Position numbers and translations under genes: made by a program
DNA from: Nitrospirota bacterium
GTDB taxonomy: Bacteria > Nitrospirota > UBA9217
Reading direction: 5' to 3'
DNA: 64,000 nucleotides
Assembly (NCBI GenBank): GCA_023229435.1
Contig: JALNZF010000007.1
Coordinates: 1 to 64,000, forward strand
Shown here: in pieces, positions 27,231-34,897 of the stretch
Layout: every line of letters starts with the position of its first letter
Numbering within the stretch: position 1 is the first letter of the stretch
The notes under the pieces: model-generated
What the model was told of the DNA's origin: nothing
What the model saw: only the letters and a program-made list of their open reading frames with translations
Databases searched by the model: none

Positions 27231-27413
27231 TTATCTCGCATGAGCGACATCTTTTTTCTTTTTCAAATATCCGAACTTCCCCTTTAACTCCCGCAATTCA
27301 TCTTTTTGGAACTTGGCGTATTTCTCCCCCAATTTCGCCCGAATGTCGCGCATCAATTTCACGGCATCAATTTTATTTTCCGTAGAGCGCCTCCCACGGG
27401 CTTCTGATTCCAT
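27231..27413 (-). CDS. 60-aa antitoxin-like protein, orphan
   Basis: A small charged protein, MESEARGRRSTENKIDAVKL then MRDIRAKLGEKYAKF and a lysine-rich tail. The IDAVKLMRDIRAKLG segment resembles N-terminal helices of small antitoxins as I remember them. It follows the PIN toxin gene by 21 bp, and the DNA after it is the possible IS remnant, so a cognate toxin may have been lost. Low certainty that it is expressed. Confidence 0.4.
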   Translation of the reverse strand: MESEARGRRSTENKIDAVKLMRDIRAKLGEKYAKFQKDELRELKGKFGYLKKKKDVAHAR

Positions 27414-27434
27414 CGGATATCTGCGATGAAAAAA

Positions 27435-27941
27435 TCACTTTGCCTCGAACATCTTCTTCAGCGCTCCGTGCGCGTCCGACATGATGTTCTTCGATATCCA
27501 GAGCGATGTGTGGGACAATTTTTCCAGAGCGGAGCTGGCGCCGTCGTAATCCAGATGGCCGACAGCCGCCGACCATAAAACGATACCCAACGACCCATGG
27601 ACTTCGAGGCCTGAGGAAGAGGATAATATCCGGGCGGCAGTGTCATCCGTGATAAACCAGTCTGAATTGAGCCGTTTTGCAAGAAGAACGGCCTCAGCCT
27701 CCGCATAATCCAGAAGGCCGGCGAGTGAGAATGATCTCGCTTGATTGATTTCTTCTTCTGTAAGCTTTTCAACGTGGAGCCATGCCGGTTTCTGCCGGTC
27801 CCAAGCGGGACGTAGAAGATTGCTCAGCTCGACATGGACAGCGCCGGGAATACTGACGGAACCGGCCTTTTGGAGCAATTCGAGAATGCCTGCCTCGGCG
27901 AGATGCAATATCGGTCCGGTGTTGGACACTATGCGTTTCAC
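27435..27941 (-). CDS. VapC-like PIN toxin (DUF3368 type)
   Basis: A 168-residue predicted ribonuclease toxin of the DUF3368 PIN class. It starts with VKRIVSNTGPILHLAEAGIL, the usual first acidic/Asn motif, has an EAEAVLLAKRL central acidic segment and DWFITDDTAARIL with paired aspartates. I choose the GTG at 27941, whose GTGA overlaps the TGA stop of the antitoxin; a longer frame to 27971 exists. The overlap is typical of co-translated toxin-antitoxin pairs. It targets RNA in known families; the specific target is unknown. Confidence 0.85.
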   Translation of the reverse strand: MKRIVSNTGPILHLAEAGILELLQKAGSVSIPGAVHVELSNLLRPAWDRQKPAWLHVEKLTEEEINQARSFSLAGLLDYAEAEAVLLAKRLNSDWFITDDTAARILSSSSGLEVHGSLGIVLWSAAVGHLDYDGASSALEKLSHTSLWISKNIMSDAHGALKKMFEAK

Positions 27942-28141
27942 TTTGTTCCCGCTTTCACTTTCAACGCCCATTCTATATCTTCCTTCATGAACTGGTCCAT
28001 GAGCTTCAAGCGGTTATGGCGGATGAACTCCTGCAAAGCGACCCGCAAAAGGTCGGCTTCGTCCGTAAACCATCCGCTCTTTACATAGTTATCCACCTCG
28101 GCTCCCAGTTTGTCCGGAATCGAAACTTTTATCGTTTTCAT
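27938..28141 (-). CDS. Ribbon-helix-helix antitoxin of the PIN toxin
   Basis: A 67-residue protein beginning MKTIKVSIPDKLGAEVDNYV, the beta strand and helix of a ribbon-helix-helix DNA-binding domain, followed by a tail that would wrap the toxin. GAGGTGG precedes the start. It overlaps the toxin gene by 4 bp, supporting a joint autoregulated operon. Confidence 0.85.
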   Translation of the reverse strand: MKTIKVSIPDKLGAEVDNYVKSGWFTDEADLLRVALQEFIRHNRLKLMDQFMKEDIEWALKVKAGTK

Positions 28142-28222
28142 GTTTAACCACCTCGCTCTATGAGCTATACGTATTAGTATTATGACTTGCGGCTCTGCAT
28201 TCCTCGATTACCTCCAAAAGGA

Positions 28223-28423
28223 TCATACCCTGTCCGCTCTCATCTGGCGTAGGTTACCCTCCCACTGGATCTTGCCTTCGAGGTCCAGGATACGCTTTCT
28301 TCTCTCTTTTTTAATCAATTCCTCCAATGCGTAATTCACCAACTCCTTTTTCGTTTTCAAATGAGTGATCTTGAGACCTTCCTTTAATAATTTATCGTCT
28401 ATATCAATATTCGTTCTTGACAT
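28223..28423 (-). CDS. VapB-type antitoxin, orphan
   Basis: A 66-residue protein of the VapB (DUF2191) type: MSRTNIDIDDKLLKEGLKIT, then KTKKELVNYALEELIKKERR and a terminal W-containing GKIQWEGNL toxin-binding segment. A GGAGG site precedes it. The next 80 bp lead to the RHH antitoxin and not to a VapC gene, so its toxin is missing. Confidence 0.8.
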   Translation of the reverse strand: MSRTNIDIDDKLLKEGLKITHLKTKKELVNYALEELIKKERRKRILDLEGKIQWEGNLRQMRADRV

Positions 28424-28566
28424 GATCCCCTCCTAAAAGCATACAGTTAATATAACAGGATCGTGTGCATGACACAAGTATTCCCTCGGTGCGGTTCATT
28501 AACTTCAAAAATGTAGCCTTACCCCTCACCCTCCGCCCTCTCCCTCAAGGGGCGAGGGAACTTTAG

Positions 28567-29232
28567 TCAATCTTCTTCCTTCAACCTCGCCATCTGGTCC
28601 ACATCCAGACTGTCAAAGGTGGTGCTGATGTGAAAGAAGAACATTCCGAAAATGAACGCCGCGATCAACAGGTCCAGAGCCACGCCGAGCTCGACCACCA
28701 GGGGCATGCCGTAGGTCGCGCTGGTTGCAGCGAACAGGAGTCCGTTCTCCATGGCGAGGAACCCGATGATCTGGGTGACCGCGTGCCGCCGCGTGATCAT
28801 CATCAGAAAACCGAGCATGACCGTAGCGAGGGCCACCGCGAGCGTGGACCGGGTCACGAGTGTTGAAAGCTCCCTGATCGGAGCCGTCAGATGATAAGAG
28901 AAGATCACCAGGGCTATCCCCATCAGCATCGTGGTGGGGATCTTCACGACCGTCTCCACTTCCTTGTGGATCCTCAATTTCTGTATCAGGACATGCAGGA
29001 TGTACGGCAGCACAATGACCTTCATGGAGAGCGTCAAGATGGACGAGATGTAGAGATGGTGCGCCCCGCCCACATAACCAACCGTGGCAGTGCTCACCGC
29101 AAGCAGGAACCCCTGCAGAGCGAACAAATGGAGCAGGCCGTTCATCCTGCGCTGCACCAGAAGGCCGAAGGCCGTCAGCAGGATCAGGGCCGCCAGAAGA
29201 CTGTTGATCTGCGCTGCAAGCTGCATGTTCAC
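28567..29232 (-). CDS. Ehr complex b: HyfE-like membrane subunit
   Basis: A 221-residue membrane subunit with about seven hydrophobic segments, resembling NuoK/HyfE (FLAMENGLLFAATSATYGMPLVVELGVALDLL carries the conserved Glu in a helix). The start is a GTG at 29232 with GGAG 6 nt before it. In copy a the next gene would be F after 194 bp; here the island begins after this gene. The paralogue is at 36582. Confidence 0.9.
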   Translation of the reverse strand: MNMQLAAQINSLLAALILLTAFGLLVQRRMNGLLHLFALQGFLLAVSTATVGYVGGAHHLYISSILTLSMKVIVLPYILHVLIQKLRIHKEVETVVKIPTTMLMGIALVIFSYHLTAPIRELSTLVTRSTLAVALATVMLGFLMMITRRHAVTQIIGFLAMENGLLFAATSATYGMPLVVELGVALDLLIAAFIFGMFFFHISTTFDSLDVDQMARLKEED

Positions 29233-29247
29233 GGTGAACTCCGTTCA

Positions 29248-29345
29248 ATTGAAAATTGCAAAATGCAAATTGCAAAATTTATCAAATGTTGCTACCTACA
29301 GTGGTTCTTCTGACATTTTGCATTTTGCACTTTTCATTTTGCAAT
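29248..29345. repeat. Word-repeat hairpin (GCAAAAT words)
   Basis: The left arm at 29248-29280 is built of TTGCAAAATGCAAATTGC words and the right arm at 29313-29345 of the complement (CATTTTGCATTTTGCAC). Located between genes C and E of copy b. Confidence 0.85.
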
Positions 29346-29355
29346 CGCGTAAGCG

Positions 29356-30300
29356 TCACTCCAGCATAAAATACGAAAGCATCCCAAGCGTTGCGAACAG
29401 GAACGCGGTCCCCAGGAATTCAGTAATACGGAATATCCTCATCTTCGCCATGCCGGTCTCGATCAGCACCAGGGCCGCCCCCACAAACCCGAGTTTGAGC
29501 AGCAGGATGGGAAACGCGGAGGCGATCGCCGTCAAGTCATCATTCATCGCAATGCCCCACGGGAAAAAGGACGCGATCCCCAGAACGACAAAGAGAAAGA
29601 GTTTCATCATGCCTGCCCATTCGATGAGCGCCAGATGTCTGCCGGAATACTCCAGGATCATTGCTTCGTGGATCATGGTGAGTTCGAGATGGGTGGCGGG
29701 ATTGTCCACCGGCACCCTGCCCGTCTCAGCCAGCGCGATGAGGATGAATGCCAACAGGGCGAACACAAGTGACGGCCTCAGCAAAGAATGCCCCTGCGAG
29801 ATGACCAGCACGATCTGGGACAACGACGTGGATTTACCCACCAGCGAGACGGCAAAAACAGCCATGAGCATGGCGGGCTCGGCCAGAGAGGCGATGGTCA
29901 TCTCCCGGCTCGAACCCATGCCGCCGAAAGCAGTGCCGATGTCCATGCCTGCCAGCGCCGTAAAGAAGCGTGCGATGGCAAAGAGCGCCACGAGCGCAAT
30001 GACATCTGCCGTGGCAGAGAACGGCAGGTCGATTGACAGCATCGGGATGATGCCTCCCGCCATGACCGATACGCCGAACACCAGATAGGGCGTAAAGCGG
30101 AAGATCCACGACGCGTTCTCGGCCAGTATCACGTCCTTGGACAGGAGTTTTCTGATGTCCCGGTAGGGCTGGAACAGACTGGGAGACGTGCGGCCCTGGA
30201 TCCAGCACTTCACCATTTTCACCCAGCCGGCAAAGAGCGGAGCAAGGGCAAGGAGAAGAACGATCTGCAGTATCTCTATGATGAACGGATTGATAGTCAA
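29356..30300 (-). CDS. Ehr complex b: HyfC/NuoH-like membrane subunit
   Basis: A NuoH-type subunit of about 314 residues with eight or so helices that links the redox arm to the pump arm. Motifs include GRTSPSLFQPYRDIRKLLSK near the N terminus, DIGTAFGGMGSSREM and VPVDNPATHLELTMIHEAMI with charged residues in the quinone-chamber region. The track-longest start is 30318, but AAGGAG lies inside that extension and points to the TTG at 30300. The paralogue is at 37409. Confidence 0.9.
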   Translation of the reverse strand: MTINPFIIEILQIVLLLALAPLFAGWVKMVKCWIQGRTSPSLFQPYRDIRKLLSKDVILAENASWIFRFTPYLVFGVSVMAGGIIPMLSIDLPFSATADVIALVALFAIARFFTALAGMDIGTAFGGMGSSREMTIASLAEPAMLMAVFAVSLVGKSTSLSQIVLVISQGHSLLRPSLVFALLAFILIALAETGRVPVDNPATHLELTMIHEAMILEYSGRHLALIEWAGMMKLFLFVVLGIASFFPWGIAMNDDLTAIASAFPILLLKLGFVGAALVLIETGMAKMRIFRITEFLGTAFLFATLGMLSYFMLE

Positions 30301-30358
30301 ACAAAACTCCTTAATCACGGATGAACACGGTGCAATGTGTAGGGGCGGCCCTATGTAT

Positions 30359-30484
30359 TGTCATCCCCCGCTTGATTCATGCGGGGGCAGGCCCCGAATC
30401 TTGCCCTCGAATTTGTAATCGGGGGGCTCCCATCGGGGATATGGTTTAACACCAGATTCCCGATAAAACCTTCGGGAATGACAG
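30359..30484. repeat. Dispersed repeat D, copy 1
   Basis: Starts TGTCATCCCCCGCTTGATTC and ends CCTTCGGGAATGACA, containing internal pairing (CCCCCGC...GCGGGGG; GATTCCCG...CGGGAAT). Similar copies lie at 36435-36506 (inverted, shorter) and 41659-41799. It occupies the spacer between genes B and C of copy b. Confidence 0.88.
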
Positions 30485-30562
30485 TCTTAGAATCACGTTC
30501 ATAGTGTTTCTATTTTGAGACGATTAATATGTCTCTATGCCTCCGCAATGAAACGTTTTTAT

Positions 30563-32608
30563 TCACCTCAAAAATATCAGCAGCACGACGATCGTCACGA
30601 ACGAATAAATGAGATAAACCTGGATATGACCATGCTGCATCCTTCCGATCCGTCTCGAAAGCCAGAAGCTTGCGTCAACGACCGGCTGGTACAACCAGCC
30701 CCAGAAGCGGTCCCTCACCTTGAGATGGTAATGCAGCCGTTCCGGGAAGGACGGATGGGTCGCCGGCGGAAGCTGACGTACGTGCTCCTTGATGTTGAAG
30801 AGATAGCCGAAAATCCTCCGAAGAGGCATGGCAAACGAGGTTGCCGTGTATTGCATCCGGTTGGTGATCTTTTCGAATCCGCAGTCCCAAAGCGGTACGC
30901 GGCGGATGGCGCCGGGGCGCGTATGGAGCAGCAGATAGGTAGCCACCACGACCGACAGGATGCCCAAAAAAGCGATAGGCGCCGAATACGAGGCCCGTTC
31001 AGCGGCGATCGGCGTGAGCCACATCCAGCCGAAACCGGATGCCGATGCGGCGATCGTGCCGCCCACCAGATCTTCGGCAATGGGGTCCATCCATTTAATC
31101 ATGAACGTGGGCATGACACCGAGGACAAGACAGGTGAGTGCCGCCAGCAGCATGCCGATGCGCATGGACCAGCGCACCTCGTGGACCTGGCCCTGATGCT
31201 GTCCGCGCTGGTGACCCAGGAAGGTCACGCCGAATGCCTTTACGAAACAGGCGGCCGCCAGCGCGCTTGTCAGCGCCAGGAGCGCGGCGCCCAGCGGGAT
31301 GAGCAGGTTCAGGAGCGGGCTGGGAAGCGCGGGAGAAAGCAAAAAGGCCTGGTAGGTAAGCCATTCTGATACGAACCCGTTAAAGGGGGGAAGCGCCGAG
31401 ATTGAGATGCACCCGATAAGAAAAAGAACGGCGGTCCAGGGCATATAGCGGATGAGACCGCCCATCTCCTCCATATTCCGCTCATGCGTGGCTTGAAGCA
31501 CGGCGCCCGCTCCCATAAAGAGCAGTCCTTTGAACATGGCATGGTTCAAGGTGTGATAGAGACCGGCAATGAGCGCAAGGGCGGCCAGCAGGGACATATC
31601 GAAGGAGGTGAAGATCATCGCAAGCCCGATGCCGATGAGGATGATGCCGATGTTCTCAACGGAATGGTACGCGAGGAGCCTCTTCAGGTCATGCTGCATC
31701 AGTGCATACAGAACGCCCATTACCGCGGACACCAGCCCGAACACCAGAACGAGGGCGCCCCACCACCAGGGGAAAACGCCGATCAGATCGAATACGACGC
31801 GCACGATGCCGTAGATGGCGGTCTTCAGCATAACACCGCTCATGAGAGCGGAGACATTCGAAGGCGCGACCGGATGCGCCTCGGGCAGCCAGACATGGAG
31901 GGGGATCACTCCGGCCTTGGCGGAGAACCCGAAGAACGCAAGAAGAAACGCCACGGAAGCCCATCCAACCGGAAGTTCGGTCTCTCGCATGGCATCGAAC
32001 GTATAACTTCCAAATCCGGTAAAACCCGTGGCAAGGCCGGCCATGATACCGAAGGACAGGAGTATCGCAATGGCTCCCACATGGGCCACAACCAGGTAGA
32101 GGAACGCCGCCCGCCTGTTTTCTATCTTCTCGTCCTCGAAGAGCACGAGAAAATAGGACGCTGCCGCCATCATCTCCCAGGATATGAGGAAAAAGAAGGC
32201 GTCATCGGCCAATACCACGAGGAGCATGCCGGCGAGGAAAAGCGCATAGAAAACCACCAGGCTCGTTATGGACCGGTGGCCCAGGTACCCTTTGACATAT
32301 CCGATGGAGTAGATGGACACAAAAAAGGAAAGCAGTCCGACGACCACCAGAAAAAAACCGGACAGGAGGTCAAGCCTCAGATGGAACGGCAGGTCAGGCA
32401 GGCCCAAAGGCACGATGACCTGGTAAGGAATGCCGCTCGATACCGCCCAGATGCCGGCGATCGTGGCCAGCAGGGAAGCTATCGTGGTAAGGGAAAAACC
32501 TATGGTAATGAGAAGCCGCTGGTTCAGACGCAGAAACGGCGTCAGCGCCAGCAAGAAAAGAAGCATTGCGAAAGATGAGGCGATAAAGGTGATGGGTGAA
32601 AAATCCAC
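30563..32608 (-). CDS. Ehr complex b: HyfB-like proton-translocating subunit
   Basis: A 681-residue NuoL-like subunit (GTG start). About 14 antiporter-core helices with the family's SWEMMAAASYFLVLFE glutamate, KAGVIPLHVWLPEAHPVAPS lysine loop and LAYHSVENIGIILIG histidine/glutamate helix, followed by a C-terminal extension with two or more further helices (ending YLIYSFVTIVVLLIFL). First gene of copy b; it begins 83 bp after copy a's last gene. The paralogue is at 38345. Confidence 0.92.
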   Translation of the reverse strand: MDFSPITFIASSFAMLLFLLALTPFLRLNQRLLITIGFSLTTIASLLATIAGIWAVSSGIPYQVIVPLGLPDLPFHLRLDLLSGFFLVVVGLLSFFVSIYSIGYVKGYLGHRSITSLVVFYALFLAGMLLVVLADDAFFFLISWEMMAAASYFLVLFEDEKIENRRAAFLYLVVAHVGAIAILLSFGIMAGLATGFTGFGSYTFDAMRETELPVGWASVAFLLAFFGFSAKAGVIPLHVWLPEAHPVAPSNVSALMSGVMLKTAIYGIVRVVFDLIGVFPWWWGALVLVFGLVSAVMGVLYALMQHDLKRLLAYHSVENIGIILIGIGLAMIFTSFDMSLLAALALIAGLYHTLNHAMFKGLLFMGAGAVLQATHERNMEEMGGLIRYMPWTAVLFLIGCISISALPPFNGFVSEWLTYQAFLLSPALPSPLLNLLIPLGAALLALTSALAAACFVKAFGVTFLGHQRGQHQGQVHEVRWSMRIGMLLAALTCLVLGVMPTFMIKWMDPIAEDLVGGTIAASASGFGWMWLTPIAAERASYSAPIAFLGILSVVVATYLLLHTRPGAIRRVPLWDCGFEKITNRMQYTATSFAMPLRRIFGYLFNIKEHVRQLPPATHPSFPERLHYHLKVRDRFWGWLYQPVVDASFWLSRRIGRMQHGHIQVYLIYSFVTIVVLLIFLR

Positions 32609-32691
32609 GTCCCTGACTCCACAAAAAGCCCTGCATCGGCTACTGGAAACCGATCAGTGCATGTGCGAACAGCGGATGACTTGCAGCAGGT

Positions 32692-33216
32692 TCATTTGGT
32701 GCATGCATCTACAAGTTGGGAAAGCCCCAGCAGGATCGCCACAGGGGTCGGTGGACAACCCGGGATATACCCATCAACAGGAATGACGTTCGCCACGCCG
32801 TTCGCAACTGCATAGCTTCCCTTATAGATGCCACCGTCCTTTGCGCAGTCGCCGCAGGCGATCACGAGCCTTGGCTCAGGCGTCGCGATATACGTTCTTT
32901 TGAGCGCCAACTCCATTTGACGCGACACCGGACCGGTCACGAGCAGTACATCCGCGTGACGGGGTGACGCAACGAAATCGATGCCGAACCGCTGGACATC
33001 GTAGATGGGATTAGTGAGCGCCGTACATTCCCATTCACAGGCGTTGCAGGAACCCGCGTCGACATGCCTGATCCGGAGCGACCTGCTAAAGATTGTATCA
33101 ATCTTTTTCTGAAAGTCAACAATCATCGCCGCCTGCTCGGGGGTGACGTTGAAACCCGCGGGAAACGGGATGACTTTCTTTTTTGTGATTATATTTTTAA
33201 AAATCTCTTTCAGCAT
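32692..33216 (-). CDS. Ehr complex a: HyfI/NuoB-like small subunit
   Basis: The 174-residue [4Fe-4S] subunit of copy a. Cluster ligands: SCNACEWE (two Cys), ACGDC and PGCPPTP. Compared with copy b the body differs (for example FGIDFVASPRHADVLLVTGP against FGIHFTASPRFADMLLVTGP), so the duplication is not recent. It ends copy a; the next gene begins copy b. Confidence 0.92.
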   Translation of the reverse strand: MLKEIFKNIITKKKVIPFPAGFNVTPEQAAMIVDFQKKIDTIFSRSLRIRHVDAGSCNACEWECTALTNPIYDVQRFGIDFVASPRHADVLLVTGPVSRQMELALKRTYIATPEPRLVIACGDCAKDGGIYKGSYAVANGVANVIPVDGYIPGCPPTPVAILLGLSQLVDACTK

Positions 33217-33228
33217 ATTTTATATCTT

Positions 33229-33318
33229 CCGTCCGTCGTCTCTCGTCCCTCGTCTCTCGTCCCTCGTCTCTCGTCCATCGTCCCTCTTCTCTCGTCCGTC
33301 GTCCCTCGTCCGTCGTCT
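33229..33318. repeat. Heptad repeat run (CGTCCNT words)
   Basis: About a dozen 7-bp words (CGTCCCT, CGTCTCT, CGTCCGT, CGTCCAT) in near-perfect register fill the spacer between genes G and I of copy a, exactly the spacer that holds the same word in copy b. Confidence 0.88.
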
Positions 33319-33328
33319 AAATCGCCTC

Positions 33329-34897
33329 TCACATGTCCGTCCCCGAATACGACAAATTAAAGCTCTTGTTGCAGAGCGGGAAATCCGGCACAATATTCCC
33401 GTGGACAGCGAAAGGCACTGCGGGCCAGTTGCAGTACGACGGCGAGCGGAGCTTCACCCGGAGCGGTTTCCCGTCCTTGTCCGCCATGACCCAGTAGAAG
33501 AGCGATCCCCGCGGCGATTCAACATATCCCAGCGACGAGGCATACGGCGCGGCCTGTTTCGTCGGAACGATCAGTTCGCCCTTATACCCGCTTTCGATGA
33601 GCTCGTGGATCATGGAGATGGAACATTCCGTCTCTTCGGCCCTGATCATCATGCGCGCAAACACATCCCCTTTTTCCAGGGTATGCGATTCAAAGATCAG
33701 ACGGTCGTAGAGCAGATGGGGATGGGCCTTCCTCATATCGTCTGTCAGGCCCGATGCGCGGGCAGCCACACCCGTGACGCCGAACTTCCGCGCGAGGTCC
33801 TTCGACAGGCGCCCGGTGTTCTGCAGCCGCTCGATGTGCGAGACCGAGCCGAGCAGCAATTTCATAAGCTCCTTGTATTCCCGGGTGACAATATCGAGGG
33901 TCTTGAGAATATCATCGGCCCGGGCAAAGACATCTTTCGTGACGCCGCCGATCACGTTCACGCCGCGCAGATACCTGCTGCCCGCGAGCCGTTCATTGAG
34001 CTGCATGAGCTGTTCCTTGATGACCGCGCCGTTCATATATCCCAAGGCTAACGCTGTTCCGGCGCACATGTTCCCGATATCGCCGATATGGTTGTAGAGG
34101 CGTTCGAGCTCGAGAACAAGGGTCCTGACCGCTGCCGCCTTTTCAGTGAGCTCGACGCCCGTCATCCGCTCAACAGCCATGCAGTACGCCGCCCCGTGCG
34201 AAAAGGAAGAGGTGCCTGACACGCGTTCAGCGAGCTTCACGCCTTCGACAAACCCGAGCTTTTCGAAATGCTTCTCCGTACCCTTGTGCGTATAGGACAA
34301 TCGTGGTTCGAGGAAGAAGATCGTCTCTCCCACGGCACTGAACCTGAAGTGTCCGGGTTCGATAATGCCCGCATGCACCGGTCCGACGGGGATCTCGACG
34401 ATGCCTTCGCCGTCAACCTCCATGAACGGATGGGGGACCTTTTGCAATATCCCCTCACCCCACTCTTTGAGATCCGATCCGGAAATGGACCAGTCTTTGC
34501 GAAGCGGATGAGAACCCGCGGGGAAGGCCTCGTGAAAAACAAGTCTGCGCTGGTCTGGATGGCCCTCCGGGATGAGGCCGAACATATCCCTGATCTCGCG
34601 CTCGTACCAGTGGGCAGCGGGGATATGCGGTGTCAGCGACGGGAACCGGGGATCGGATTCCTTCATTGGCAGAACAATGCGGAAGAACCGGTCCACGCCG
34701 GGCACGGTAAACACAACAGAGACCCTGAACAGTCCGTCCCGCTCACGCTCATCGGTCGCGAACATGAGCCGCAGCAGGGCATGCTTCTCTTCGGACAGAT
34801 AAAGACAGATGTCCTTGAAATCATCGCGCTTGACCTCAAGACAGGACTCGTTCAAAAATTCATTGGTCCTGACCGCTTTTTTGAAAACCATTTCCAT
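33329..34897 (-). CDS. Ehr complex a: HyfG-like (NuoC-NuoD fused) large subunit
   Basis: The large subunit of copy a, about 522 residues from the ATG at 34897, which shares one base with the F stop (TGATG). The NuoC-like part has WYEREIRDMFGLIPEGHPD. The large-subunit part has RVSGTS in place of RVCGIC and PDFPLCNKSFNLSYSGTDM at the end, so the four Ni-Fe cysteine ligands are missing as in copy b. It would work as a scaffold for electron or proton coupling, like NuoD, with no H2 chemistry (inference). Confidence 0.92.
   Translation of the reverse strand: MEMVFKKAVRTNEFLNESCLEVKRDDFKDICLYLSEEKHALLRLMFATDERERDGLFRVSVVFTVPGVDRFFRIVLPMKESDPRFPSLTPHIPAAHWYEREIRDMFGLIPEGHPDQRRLVFHEAFPAGSHPLRKDWSISGSDLKEWGEGILQKVPHPFMEVDGEGIVEIPVGPVHAGIIEPGHFRFSAVGETIFFLEPRLSYTHKGTEKHFEKLGFVEGVKLAERVSGTSSFSHGAAYCMAVERMTGVELTEKAAAVRTLVLELERLYNHIGDIGNMCAGTALALGYMNGAVIKEQLMQLNERLAGSRYLRGVNVIGGVTKDVFARADDILKTLDIVTREYKELMKLLLGSVSHIERLQNTGRLSKDLARKFGVTGVAARASGLTDDMRKAHPHLLYDRLIFESHTLEKGDVFARMMIRAEETECSISMIHELIESGYKGELIVPTKQAAPYASSLGYVESPRGSLFYWVMADKDGKPLRVKLRSPSYCNWPAVPFAVHGNIVPDFPLCNKSFNLSYSGTDM

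Noticed and set aside
28223..33318. CRISPR array suspected in heptad and word repeats
   Set aside because: Units are 7 bp, degenerate and without spacers; no cas gene is present.
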